From JAVMKJ01 sp031732875 (GTDB lineage: Bacteria; Pseudomonadota; Gammaproteobacteria; Competibacterales; Competibacteraceae), in assembly GCA_031732875.1 (NCBI GenBank), contig JAVMKL010000055.1, positions 1-39,294 of the forward strand: a stretch of DNA of 39,294 nt. The letters run 5' to 3'. The notes under the pieces were generated by a model. That model was given only the letters and a program-made list of their open reading frames with translations. It ran no database searches and was not told the DNA's origin. Each line of letters opens with the position of its first letter. Within the stretch, counting starts at the first letter, position 1. Shown one piece after another: positions 1 to 8,254 of the stretch. A program made the position numbers and the translations under genes.

Positions 1-90
1 TCCCGTTCCCCGCGCTCGACTGAGTCGCTACAGGTAACGGCGGGCAGGTGAACTCCGTGGGTCCGGCAGTTTATGCCCGAACCCGTTCTG

Positions 91-741
91 TTACGGTCCA
101 TACCTTTGCAGCCAGTCACCCCACGGCAGGTTGCGCGCTTCGTCATTGGCGCGCCGCCGTTCGGGGCCAATCGGTACTTGGTGGGGGTCGCGATGCAGGG
201 TCAATCCCGCGCGTGCCCGGCCGATATAGAGCACGTTGACGTAGACCCCCAAGTAACCCCGGCACACCGGAACGGCCTCCGGATCGGGCAGGAGCCGGCA
301 GCGCTGGAGGGCGGCTTCTTCCAACATCGGGCCGAAGGCAGCCACCAGATGCGTTTCGGGATCGCCCCGCCAGCGCAGGCCGGGCGGGCGAAAGGAGTGC
401 TTGTAGAACTGCGCGCCCCGCAGGTTGGCGGGAACCGTGAGGTCGGTGGTCGGTATCGCCGCGCATCGTGCGAGCGCCGCCCGCGCCGCCGCGGCGCATT
501 CGCTCAAGATCGCTGGGTCGGCGGCGACGCCGACCGTCGCCGGTTCGGTGCCCAGGTCGCGGCGCCCCCAGCCGGGCGGGTCGTCCACCTCCTGCCGGAC
601 CCGGTTGACGATGGCGATCCCTTGGGCGACGCGCGCCTGATGGATCAACGCCCCCCGCAGCGATCCCTGTTCCCGGAACCCGCTGGTGGCGTTGTAGATG
701 ATGTTGCGGAGTTGTTCCTCGCCGGGCATGGTCCACGACAT
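91..741 (-). CDS. Hypothetical protein, weakly SleB-like (cell wall hydrolase)
   Basis: The product is 216 aa. A good ribosome site (GGGGAGGAACC, about 7 nt before ATG) supports the start. The order of conserved-looking blocks resembles the SleB/CwlJ cell wall hydrolase fold: an AIVNRVR helix near residue 42, a Cys/Ala-rich helix (SECAAAARAAL) near 80-90, then GAQFYKHSFRPPG near 108-120, which recalls the GA-x-x-Y/F-H-x(n)-PP block of that family. I do not see a confident catalytic Glu, and there is no signal peptide, so the match is only suggestive. It has no clear operon partner and lies next to integrase fragments, so it may be phage- or island-derived cargo. An unrelated hypothetical protein is equally possible. 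Confidence 0.5.
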   Translation of the reverse strand: MSWTMPGEEQLRNIIYNATSGFREQGSLRGALIHQARVAQGIAIVNRVRQEVDDPPGWGRRDLGTEPATVGVAADPAILSECAAAARAALARCAAIPTTDLTVPANLRGAQFYKHSFRPPGLRWRGDPETHLVAAFGPMLEEAALQRCRLLPDPEAVPVCRGYLGVYVNVLYIGRARAGLTLHRDPHQVPIGPERRRANDEARNLPWGDWLQRYGP

Positions 742-841
742 GACGGTTCCTCCCCTCGCTTGCGTGGCCGCCGGGCATGGGTGGGGGTGGTTGTCCCAAG
801 GGCATGTCGGCGGTTTATGTGCTTGCCCTTACTGAGGTTAG

Positions 842-1414
842 ACCGCGCAGGATGCCCTTTTCCTGCGCCGCTTCCAGCCACTGCGGGAACTCGTTCGGCA
901 GCCGGTCGTAGAGTTCCCCAGGCGCTCGCACCGCATTCCGGTCTGGCTGGAGAAAGACGAGCAGCAGCGGCTGGAAGCGACGGTGAAGCGCACCGATGAT
1001 TTGCCCGACAACATCTTCGGCCAGAAACGGGAGCACGTCGCCCCCGTCCGCCGCGGCTACAAACTGTTGTTCACGCTGCTGCTCAACAGCGGCTTGCGAA
1101 TTTCCGAGGCGCTGGGTTTGAAAGTGCAGGATGTGCGGTTGCAGGACGGCGCCGCCAAGTCGGTGCGCGTCATCGGCAAGGGCAACCGCGAGCGGATCGT
1201 GCCGCTGCCCGAGGACTTCGGCCAGGTATTGGGGTTCTGGCTGAAAGACCGGCCGCGCGGCGAGTTCGCCTTCGCCCAGCATCCCGGCGGCCCGCCGCCC
1301 ACCCCGCAGACGGCGCGAGCCTACTTCCGCCGCCTGCGGCAACGGGCGCACATCGCCAAGCCCATCACCCCGCACAAGTTAAGCTACTCGGTCGGGCGCG
1401 GGGGACGGCCATGA
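842..1414 (+). pseudogene. Tyrosine recombinase fragment 1 (C-terminus lost)
   Basis: This frame is open from just after a TAG at 839-841. The clear homology begins near 929 with HRIPVWLEKDEQQRLEA and continues through LLNSGLRISEALGLKVQDV, which carries the first catalytic Arg of XerC/D-type integrases, and a conserved V-x-GKGNRERIVPLP block. It then reaches PITPHKL, where the family continues with RHT. Here the sequence switches to unrelated residues (SYSVGRGGRP) and stops. The second Arg, the last His and the nucleophilic Tyr are therefore missing, so this piece cannot be an active recombinase. The true N-terminus and start codon are not identifiable. It is probably the relic of an integron- or phage-type integrase. 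Confidence 0.75.
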
Positions 1415-1454
1415 AGAACCAGTAGCGAGAGCCCGCGCGGCGGGGCAACAGCCG

Positions 1455-1685
1455 GTGTCCTCCCAGGCGGCCCGCACCTACCTGCGGGGGATGCTCCAGA
1501 AGGCCGGCATCGAGAAGAAGATCAGCCCGCACAAATTGCGCCATACTTACGCCACCAACCTGCTCAACGCCGGGGCGGAACTGGTGGACATCAAGGCCCT
1601 GCTGGGGCACGAGAGCGTCGCCACCACCCAGATTGACACCAACGTCGGGCAGGAGCGGATGGAGCGGGTGGTGGCGCGGCTGTGA
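1455..1685 (+). pseudogene. Tyrosine recombinase fragment 2 (C-terminal, Tyr replaced)
   Basis: This 76-codon reading frame encodes the C-terminal part of a XerC/D-like recombinase: QAARTYLRGML, SPHKLRHTYATNLL (catalytic His and Arg), then DIKALLGHESVATTQ. The nucleophile motif normally reads TQIYTHV, but here it is TQIDTNV, so the catalytic Tyr is an Asp (GAC). The fragment repeats the T-x-Q-AR-x-Y-x-R to PHKL segment that ends fragment 1. The two are therefore pieces of paralogous integrases, or the product of recombination between them, and not simply one gene with a frameshift. The start shown (GTG) is only the first possible codon. Confidence 0.8.
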
Positions 1686-1767
1686 GCACGAACGCTTCAG
1701 GATGCGCCGGAGGGAATGCTGGACTCGAAACCCCCTTACGGCCTGTATTCGGCGAGTGGGGGTCTGA

Positions 1768-1980
1768 TACCGTTTCCGAATGGATATTGAGCTTTTGGTA
1801 GCTTTTGGTAGGTTGCCATGAAAGTACCGGACTTTCATCGTTGGGGGTACGATCCCATCGACATGATTGTTGGGCTGAACGTCGTGAAGCCCAACATCCC
1901 GACCTGTTGTTGGGCAACGCTACGCTTTTGCCCAACCTACGCCCTACGCCAAACGGCATAAAACCTATACGGAATTGGTA
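1768..1980. mobile_element. MITE copy 1 (213 bp, TGA target duplication)
   Basis: The element starts TACCGTTTCCGAATGGAT and ends CTATACGGAATTGGTA. The end read in reverse is TACCAATTCCGTATAG, so the ends are imperfect terminal inverted repeats of about 16-18 bp. TGA lies directly outside both ends (1765-1767 and 1981-1983). Inside is a second palindrome, TAGGTTG...CCCAACCTA. The same sequence, without two short insertions, recurs at 38755-38903. No reading frame is recognisable, so any movement would need a transposase supplied elsewhere. The 3-bp TNA duplication is what the IS1031 group of the IS5 family makes; that link is an inference. Confidence 0.85.
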
Positions 1981-2001
1981 TGAGAAGCTAACGGGGCGCG
2001 A

Positions 2002-2166
2002 GTTGAGCGACACCCGCTTGGGGTATCGCGCACGAAGTGGGCGATACCCCAAGCGGGCGTAGCGGCGAAGCCGTGTCGCTCCAACGAGGGTTCGACGGCG
2101 CTCGCGCCGGAGAACCCGAAGTTGGCGCAACTCGCGCCCCGTTCGTCGGCGCGAAGCGCCGACGAA
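2002..2166. repeat. Cluster of strong palindromes
   Basis: Nested hairpins fill this gene-free stretch. The arms 2013-2029 and 2041-2057 (CCCGCTTGGGGTATCGC and its exact complement) form a 17-bp stem with an 11-nt loop. That stem is flanked by a wider imperfect repeat (GTTGAGCGACAC against GTGTCGCTCCAAC). Smaller stems follow: CGGCG/CGCCG at 2096-2109 and a perfect 10-bp stem TTCGTCGGCG/CGCCGACGAA at 2142-2166. No coding signal is seen. It could be a dispersed REP-like repeat or the ends of a lost mobile element. No second copy was noticed in the window. Confidence 0.7.
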
Positions 2167-2273
2167 CTGACGTTATGCCGAGCTTCGCATCCTGTTCCAT
2201 TCCTCCCAACCCCCCAAGTCGACCGCGGATTCCGCACCGGGCAAGCTTTGCCGGCCGCGCGACACGACTTTCT

Positions 2274-3890
2274 CTATGGCCGATCCGGAGGCAACTGTTG
2301 GAGTTGCTCCGCAAACCACTCGGTCCAATCCTGGTTCGCCATCAGCCGATCCGCGGACTTGAGCCTTGCCAAGATCGTTTTCCCGCGCAGCAGATAGGCT
2401 CGGCGCACCTCCACATTCTGCCCGTGCTCGAGCGTACCCAGCTTGCCGCACGACACAGCCACATCGACCTGCCACTGGGTGTTGGCCGGATCGCGGGCGG
2501 CCAGCGCCTCGCGGATCGCCAGGCTCTGGCGGTAGGCGGCCAGCGCCCCCGGCCCGTCGCCCTGGGCCTTCAGCACGTCGCCGATCCTGTCGTGGCTGAC
2601 CGACCGGTCGCGCTGCCACTCGGTGTTGGCCGGATCGCCCTCGATCAGGCGTCGAACGAGCCGATGGGCCTTTTCATAGTCGCGCAGGGCGTCGTCAAGA
2701 GAACCATGGATGCGCGCCTGGTCTCCCTACCCGGTAAAGAACCAGAAGGCCGCGCTCTGCGCCGCCGGCCAGTTCGGATCGATCTCGAGGATCTCGGCAT
2801 AGAGGGAGCGCGCTTCCGCGGACTGGCCCTTGGTGTCGTACAGGGCCGCGGTGCGCAACAGCGGCTCGAGATCGTTGCGGTTGCGCTCGCGGGTGGTGGC
2901 GGCACGGGCGCGGACCGTCTGAAGGATGGCGGGGCGTTGCGAGGCCACGTAAGCGATCGCCTCGTCGACGCCCTGTTCGGCCAGGATGCGGGTCATCTCC
3001 TGGAATACGCTGGTGGCGCGGCCACGCCCCTCGATCTCGGTAAAGGCGGCGGCCAACTCCTCGATCCGCTGCAGGCGGCCGGCGTGCGCGGCGTCGGCGG
3101 CCTCGCGCCCGCGCTGGCGCTCCCGCCAGTCGCTCGCCGCGTCGGCCTGCGCCAGCTCGCGGCGATGGGTTTCTTCGGCAGTCTGCCGCAGGTGGGCGCG
3201 GATCTTCTCCGTGTTGACCACGGCGACCTGCTGAACTCCTGTAAACAGGCTGTGGTAGGCCCACCAGCCGCCACCGCCCAGGACCATCAGGCCCAGCAGG
3301 ATGGCGACAACCATGTTCCGCAGGCGGCGTTGGCGTTCTTTCTCGCCCCGGCGCAACTCGCCGAGTTCGTCGCGCAGGTGCAGGATGATGTTGTCGAGTT
3401 CGGTGTCGCTGTTGGCCGTGTGGCGCAGGTAATTCTCGTGCGTCAGTCGGGCGAGGTAGGCCTGCTGGAGGGTGCGGCGTTCGGCCTGGTACGCCTGGAC
3501 GGCGGCCGGGTCACGATGCCCGGCATCGTCCGGCAGGTCGAGTTGCTCGACTGTCTTGTCGCGGCGGCACTGCTCGCCGACGACGATGACCCAGGTCTTC
3601 TTGCCTTGGCGGACGGCATGGAGCAGTTCGAACTGGGTGTAGGAGACCCGGCCATATTCGGGGTCCGCTCCGGGCGGCTCGGCGCCGTAACCGTCCCCGA
3701 CGAGCTGGATCAGCCCCTCGCAGCCATCGATCTGCTCGCGCAACCACTGACGCAATTCGCCGTGGCCGGTGGGGAAGTCATCCTGCGACACCGCGTCGTA
3801 ACCCAACGTGCGAACCGTACGCGCCACCGCCTGGCGGGCGGTGCGCAATTCCGCGCTCACCGCGGAAAGAAAAATCCGGGGCCGGAGCAT
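2274..3890 (-). pseudogene. DUF4062-TM-TPR protein interrupted by in-frame TAG
   Basis: The first 387 codons (3890 to 2727) encode a DUF4062 domain: an N-terminal RIFLSAVSAELRTARQAVARTVR block, then DDFPTG and LREQIDGCEGLIQLVGDGYG. A single membrane segment (VVAILLGLMVLGG, about residue 193-210), a charged helical region and the start of TPR repeats follow. A TAG at 2727-2729 then ends the frame. The same frame continues without any shift as GDQARIHGSLDDALRDYEKAH and two typical TPR units (DPANTEWQRD, DPANTQWQVD), and finishes at 2274 after a normal-looking C-terminus. The full frame is 538 codons. DUF4062 proteins often sit in signalling or conflict ATPases, but no NTPase domain is present here. 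The start has GAGG 7 nt upstream. The most likely readings are a nonsense mutation or a sequencing error. Confidence 0.8.
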
Positions 3891-4038
3891 AGGATACCTC
3901 GCACTAGACTCTGAGCTTTTAAGAATAGTGCATACCAGGGGTTCGTTTAGAGTTGGCGAAAACCCAACGATCCTCCATAACCGATTGAATAATAAGTTAC
4001 CTAATTCTTACCGGCCATGAAGGTGGGGCGCTTTCGAG

Positions 4039-4430
4039 TCACAAAAACCGCCGCAACTGCGCCGGTATCCGCTCCACCTCCCGTTCCTTCTCCACCCCCA
4101 GCGTCACCGCCGCTTCGCCCGGCCGGGGCCAGAACTGCACCACCACCTCGCCCCGGACCGCCACGAGATACGGAGTCCCAGCGGCGCCGCCAGCAGGGCG
4201 ACGGCCAGCAGCATCAGGGCGGAATGGGTCAGGGTGCGATGGCCGAAGCGGCGCTCCAGGGGCACGGCGACGAACCAGAACAGCCGGCCGATTTTGGCAG
4301 GCGGCAGGTCCGGCAGCAGGCTGGCGCCGGTGGCCAGCAGCCAACTGATCCAGTCCGGTTTATAGCCAAACAGCGTCGCGCCGCTCAGATACAGCACCGA
4401 GGCGAAGGCGACGTGGGTGCCGAGGGCCAC
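4039..4430 (-). pseudogene. YdjM/DUF457-like membrane hydrolase remnant
   Basis: The 5' frame (4430 down to about 4180) encodes MALGTHVAFASVLYLSGATL, a membrane helix, LLPDLPP, and RRFGHRTLTHSALMLLAVAL. These are the typical starting blocks of YdjM-like membrane-bound metal-dependent hydrolases, with the HRTLTH metal-binding-type motif. The frame then shifts. The C-terminal tail (VAVRGEVVVQFWPRPG to the stop at 4039) is read in another frame, and the middle of the family's usual length of roughly 200 aa or more is missing. The gene has therefore suffered an internal deletion and a frameshift and should be inactive. Confidence 0.7.
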
Positions 4431-4436
4431 GCGATT

Positions 4437-4769
4437 TCACTCGAACAAATCGGCGTGCGTCCCGGCGCGAACGAAGACGATCAAATCGCTGGCGGGCGCG
4501 TCGGCCAAACGGTAGATCAGCAGGAAATCCCCGCCGATGTGGCATTCTCGGCAGCACTTCCACTCGCCTTGCAAGGGATGGTCGAGCCATTCCAGGCCGA
4601 GCGGGGCGTCATTGGCGATCAACAACAGCATGGCTTCCTTCAACCGCCTCAGATCATGGCGGCCAGAACGGCTCAGCCGCTCCCAATCCTTCAGAAACGC
4701 CTTGGCGTAATCGACCCGCCGGGGCGGCGCGGCCCGCTTAGCGCCGGTGGGTTTCTTGGTCGAGGGCAT
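4437..4769 (-). CDS. yafQ: YafQ-family mRNA interferase toxin
   Basis: This is the toxin of a type II toxin-antitoxin pair in the RelE superfamily; YafQ cuts mRNA on the ribosome. The product is 110 aa from the chosen ATG. The family core DYAKAFLKDWERL, LDHPLQGEW, ECHIGGDFLLIYRL and VFVRAGTHADLFE keeps all the His, Asp and Phe residues known to matter in E. coli YafQ (HPL, CHIGGD, GTHxxLF). A GAGG about 9 nt upstream supports this start, although the frame is open 11 codons further. The start overlaps the 3' end of the antitoxin gene by 32 bp, which suggests translational coupling. The first 18 or so residues are a basic extension not found in E. coli YafQ. The gene appears intact. Confidence 0.88.
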   Translation of the reverse strand: MPSTKKPTGAKRAAPPRRVDYAKAFLKDWERLSRSGRHDLRRLKEAMLLLIANDAPLGLEWLDHPLQGEWKCCRECHIGGDFLLIYRLADAPASDLIVFVRAGTHADLFE

Positions 4770-5019
4770 CGAACAGCGCCTCGGCGCTCGTAAAGCGCGC
4801 ATTGCGCGTTCTGATGATCGCCTCGGCCTCGGCCAGCGCGGCGCGCGTTTCCGCGTTGGGCGCTTTCAGCTCGAACGGCAAGCGCTGTTCCGCCACCACC
4901 CGCGTCAAAAACACCCGCACCGCGTCCGACAAGGAAAGCCCCATCGCCGCCAAGGTATCCGCCGCTTGGGTTTTGAGGGTTTCGTCCAGCCGAATGTGCA
5001 CCATCGTGGTCGCCGCCAT
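4738..5019 (-). CDS. dinJ: RelB/DinJ-family antitoxin
   Basis: This 93-aa protein begins with a ribbon-helix-helix segment (TMVHIRLDETLKTQAADTLAAMGLSLSDAVRVFLTRVV) typical of RelB/DinJ antitoxins. Family members bind DNA through this part and neutralise the toxin with the helical C-terminal half (ETRAALAEAEAIIRTRN, FTSAEALFDAL). GAGG 8 nt before the ATG supports the start. It is the first gene of the pair and is followed by the overlapping YafQ-type toxin. The palindromes just upstream are the probable operator at which it autoregulates. Nothing looks broken, which is unusual in this decayed stretch and fits selection by post-segregational addiction. Confidence 0.88.
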   Translation of the reverse strand: MAATTMVHIRLDETLKTQAADTLAAMGLSLSDAVRVFLTRVVAEQRLPFELKAPNAETRAALAEAEAIIRTRNARFTSAEALFDALDQETHRR

Positions 5020-5036
5020 AAAATCGCCTCAAAAGT

Positions 5037-5073
5037 ATCTCAATTGAGATTATTTGTATTTCAATTATCTTGA
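5037..5073 (-). promoter_or_regulatory. Operator/promoter of the toxin-antitoxin operon
   Basis: A perfect 14-bp palindrome ATCTCAATTGAGAT (5037-5050) is followed by a second site TCAA-n5-TTGA (5061-5073), both just upstream of the antitoxin start. On the minus strand a TTGAAA box lies within the distal site, and GATACT, 19 nt further, overlaps the proximal palindrome. Antitoxin binding would thus block the promoter. Autorepression by RelB/DinJ antitoxins at palindromes is established; the exact boxes are my reading. Confidence 0.6.
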
Positions 5074-5090
5074 GAAGGCAATGAGCCGCG

Positions 5091-6303
5091 CTAATTCGCC
5101 TTGCCCGCGCCTTTGAACAGGAACACCCGGGTGGAGATCACGACCGCCGCCAGCATCCCGGCGAACACGTACAGCTCGGTGTCGCCGGTGCCGATGGCGA
5201 GGTAGCGCGCCCCGACGATGGAGGCCAAGGCCAGGGCCAGGGCCAGGGCCACGATCATGACCGTGGTGAAATCCAGATAGCGCACCCCGGCGGCATGACG
5301 CATTGCTCGAATCTTGCGCTTGTCCACCAAGCGCTCCTTGGCGGCGTCGGCCAGGGCCTGGGGGTTGCCGTTGGCCTGCTGGACGACGTGGGTCACGAAC
5401 AGGGCCAGGGATTCGACCAGGGTGCCGGTCCGCTGGAGGTAGGTCCGGGCGTGGTCCGGGGCCAGCGGCGGGACTTCGATCTCGGCCAGCTTCCACCACA
5501 GCCGGGCGACGTTGGGTTTCCGGGCGCTGGCGCAGGCGAGCAGTTGGGCGGCGTCCAGCACCGCCAGTCAGAACGCCACCAGGGTGGGGGTGACGGCGGC
5601 CAGGTCGTCCACCGCGATCAACACCCGGCCGGGCTGGGCGTGCAGGGCGGGGACGATGGCGGCGCACCGGTCGCGGATGCTCGGGCGATTGACCGACCGC
5701 TTGATCTTCGCCCATTCGATCAGGGCCGGGTCCAGGTCGTCGAGGGCCAGGTCCAGCTCCAGCGCCGAGGGTTTCAGCAGGCCGCTTTCCAGCAGCCCCC
5801 ACGCCAGTTCCAGAAACTGGCCCTTGGCCTGGTATTCGACGACGGGCAGCAGGGTCAGGTCCCGCCGCGCCAGCAGGCGGTCGAGCGCGGCCACCAGCAC
5901 GGGGATTTGCCCGCCCCGACCGGCCCGGTCAGCAGCAGGTGGCGGCCCTTGGGCGGCTTCGGCGTTTTGCTTTTGCGCCGTTTTCCCAGAGCTTCTCCAC
6001 GTCGCCCTCGTAGCCCTTGTGGATGCGTTCTTGCACCCAGTTGGCTTTCGACTTCTGGAATTCCAGCCGCTCGCCCACGGCGGCGTGCTCGGCTTCCAGT
6101 TCCCGCAGTTTGGCCAGGTCGGTCAAGGCCCGGCTCCGCATCTCGTCGATGCGGGTGGCCTCGTTCAGTGCCTGCTGGGAGATCAACAATAAGGCAATTG
6201 CCGCTTTTTTCGCCAGCACGGCGTGCCGCGCTAAGTCTGCGCTGGTGCTGGCGGTTTGTTGTCGCGCGAGGGCAGTTATCCACCGTTTCGGTGGATAACC
6301 CAT
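5091..6303 (-). pseudogene. P-loop NTPase with C-terminal membrane segments, multiply broken
   Basis: Three reading frames make one protein. The N-terminal part (from the ATG at 6303) is an alpha-helical region rich in Ala, Glu and Lys. It shifts frame near 5950 into KGRHLLLTGPVGAGKS, a Walker A motif. It shifts again just after GKS into VLVAALDRLLARRD, followed by a hydrophobic strand RVLIAVDDLAAV that could be Walker B. A TGA at 5568-5570 then interrupts, and the same frame continues as LAVLDAAQLLACASARKP to a C-terminus with two predicted membrane helices (VMIVALALALALASIVGA; FAGMLAAVVISTRVFLF). It resembles STAND/AAA-type ATPases anchored in the membrane, family unknown. Two frameshifts and one stop make it a pseudogene unless the sequence has errors. 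No ribosome site is seen at 6303, so the start is uncertain. Confidence 0.7.
6276..6298. repeat. Perfect inverted repeat TTATCCACCG-ttt-CGGTGGATAA
   Basis: Two exact 10-bp arms with a 3-nt loop lie over the first codons of the broken NTPase gene. More stems follow at 6314-6331 (AACCCG/CGGGTT) and about 6345-6392 (GGTCAC...GTGACC enclosing TCCCGCC/GGCGGGA). This could be an operator, a structured leader, or a repeat that shares its sequence with the gene start. Confidence 0.6.
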
Positions 6304-6583
6304 CAGAATGACGAAACCCGTCGAAGCGGGTTCCGAATGGGGTCGGTCACGTCTCCCGCCGGGGCGGGATGGGTTCAGCATGTGACCGTGATCGGGGGCG
6401 GTTGCCGAGCGGAGTCGGCTGAGGGGGGAAGCGGTCCCGCCCATGCGAGGGGATTATCGGCGTTTCCGGAGGGTAGAGGGTTCGACGAGGCAAGGATCGA
6501 GTTTCGCTACGCGGGAACGAACGGGACGTCGGGCGCGTCGTTGCCCGCGCGCGGAACCGTGCCACGATCGCCCGAGACGGGCC

Positions 6584-7339
6584 TCAATCGCGCAACCCCT
6601 CAAGAAAACTCTCGACGTTTCTTCCCAGGACGGCGTGGTTATAGCCCCCCTCCAGAACGCCGAAGCGCCTCCCCTGACAGCGCAGGCGGGCGTGTTCCTT
6701 GACCGATTCGCCGATGGCGCGATAGTCCTCGGTCGCGAGCAAACCGCCCCAGTCCTCTTGGTGCCGGTCGAAGCCGGCGGAAACCGCGATGATGTCGTAG
6801 GGCGTCGGGGATTGAAGAGATCGCTCGACGGCCCTCAGAAAGTCCCGTCGATCGTCCGCTTCAGGATGAAAATAAAGCGCATCATCCGAATTGCCAAAGA
6901 TGTTGACGGTGCCGTCGCCATAATGGAGATCGAAGTCGAGCACGAGGGCTCTTTCGATCTTCTTGTCGCCGATCAGCCGCTTGATCGCGATCGCCACGTT
7001 ATTGAAATAGCAGAACCCCCAGCAGGAATCCGGACTAGCGTGATGGCCCGGCGGCCGAATCAGACCGAAAGCCGGTTCGCCCTCGCAAGCCGTTTCCGCC
7101 ACCAGAATCGCCCCGCCGGCGGCCAGACGGCCCAGTTCGTAGACCAGCGGCTCTCTCCGGACCTGTTGAATATGAGTTTTGCCGTGAACCCGTTCCAGAT
7201 CCGGTTCGGACGCCGGTTCGGGTTCGATGAAGTCGTATTTTCCCGCCAGGGCGTCGACCATCGACTCCATCCGGCCCCGAGCCGCCGCCGGATCGGCGGT
7301 ATAGACGTCGTAAAATCGGGTATGAAAGACGACCTTCAT
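6584..7339 (-). CDS. Histone deacetylase-family zinc amidohydrolase
   Basis: This 251-aa enzyme belongs to the arginase/deacetylase fold, whose members remove acetyl groups from acetylated amines such as acetylpolyamines or lysine side chains. The signature blocks are intact: RPPGHHA (His99, His100), GFCYFNNVAIA, LDFDLHYGDGT (Asp137 and His139 as zinc ligands), SAGFDRHQ (Asp191, third ligand) and EGGYN (Tyr233, the transition-state tyrosine). It is shorter than many relatives of 300-340 aa but has all core motifs. AGGAGG 9 nt before the ATG supports the start. The gene stands alone on its strand, between two pseudogenes. The substrate cannot be deduced from sequence; protein deacetylation and polyamine deacetylation are both possible. 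Confidence 0.9.
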   Translation of the reverse strand: MKVVFHTRFYDVYTADPAAARGRMESMVDALAGKYDFIEPEPASEPDLERVHGKTHIQQVRREPLVYELGRLAAGGAILVAETACEGEPAFGLIRPPGHHASPDSCWGFCYFNNVAIAIKRLIGDKKIERALVLDFDLHYGDGTVNIFGNSDDALYFHPEADDRRDFLRAVERSLQSPTPYDIIAVSAGFDRHQEDWGGLLATEDYRAIGESVKEHARLRCQGRRFGVLEGGYNHAVLGRNVESFLEGLRD

Positions 7340-7713
7340 GGGTTGCTCCTCCTATGCGAGGCGATCATGTCATGGCCGGTCTGGCTGCCGCCGATCGTCC
7401 GCCCGACCCGTCGACCTCCCCAGGTTCTCACAAACGGTGGTTTTCAAGAATCCATGTTGAGAAGCTGTGCTACAAGTACTGGTGCAACGGTCGGCATTCT
7501 CAAAAGCCATTCTCATATGAGCCAGCTCGGATGGTTGAGTTTCGAGAACGAATCGTCAACGTTTGGTACTGCTTAAATTATTTAAAAATAAAATAATTAC
7601 TCATTATCGCTGCGCTTGACGTGCGATTGATTTCGTTTCGTGAGTTGACCCCACAAACGGCGATTAGGCCGACGAGCCACTGCACTCAGGCGACAGTTTG
7701 GCCGACGCATGCG
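7340..7713. other. Intergenic stretch, no gene seen
   Basis: This 374-bp gap upstream of the deacetylase gene contains an AT-rich patch (about 7570-7600) but no supported gene, RNA or strong hairpin. The promoter of the deacetylase gene presumably lies at its left edge, but I cannot point to convincing boxes. Confidence 0.4.
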
Positions 7714-8236
7714 CTACCTCGCATCTGCGGACGACGCCGGGGGGGCCGTTCTGGCCAGCAGGCCAGCGAGGGTCGGATACACTAACATTGATAGCAAGGC
7801 CGCCGCAGTCAGCGCCTGGGCGATATCAGCGCGCATGTCTCGCTCGTACACCCTGATCTGGGTAATCACCACCACCAAGCTCAGCGATGCCACCGACGCC
7901 GACAGGGCGAAGGGCAGACGCTCCGGTTTCGGGAGGTCATGGCGATAAATCAGTACCAGCAACCCACGCACGGTCAGAAACAATATCAGGAATACCGGTA
8001 CCAGCAGCAGCGTCCTGGCATCCTGGGCAAGTGCCAAAAGATCAAACCGGATACCGGTCCCGACGAAAAAGAATGGTGTCAGAAAGCCGAAACATACCCG
8101 CATCGAGCTTGGTACGAAAGGGCGCAGAATCTCGATCCCGCGTGGCAAGCCCTACGACCATTCCCGCGGCGAACGCGCCGAGCATGTTGATGTGCTCATG
8201 GCCAAACGGCGACAGCCTCGCCTCGTCCACAGGCTG
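7714..8236 (-). pseudogene. Kef/CPA2-type cation:proton antiporter, C-terminal remnant
   Basis: Two frames together give the last part of a CPA2 antiporter membrane domain. One frame reads INMLGAFAAGMVVGLA and the second continues RGIEILRPFVPSSMRVCFGFLTPFFFVGTGIRFDLLAL, followed by three more hydrophobic helices and the stop at 7714. The join needs a frameshift near 8140-8150. Everything upstream of the GAFAAG block, more than half of the usual membrane domain, is missing and is replaced by a repeat array that starts at 8255. The gene was probably cut by insertion or deletion and is non-functional. Confidence 0.7.
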
Positions 8237-8254
8237 CACCGGATAACTGTAGCG

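Noticed and set aside
2037..3914. 625-codon plus-strand frame over the DUF4062 gene
   Set aside because: The minus strand carries clear DUF4062 and TPR motifs. The plus frame is compositional shadow, open partly because stops are rare in that phase.
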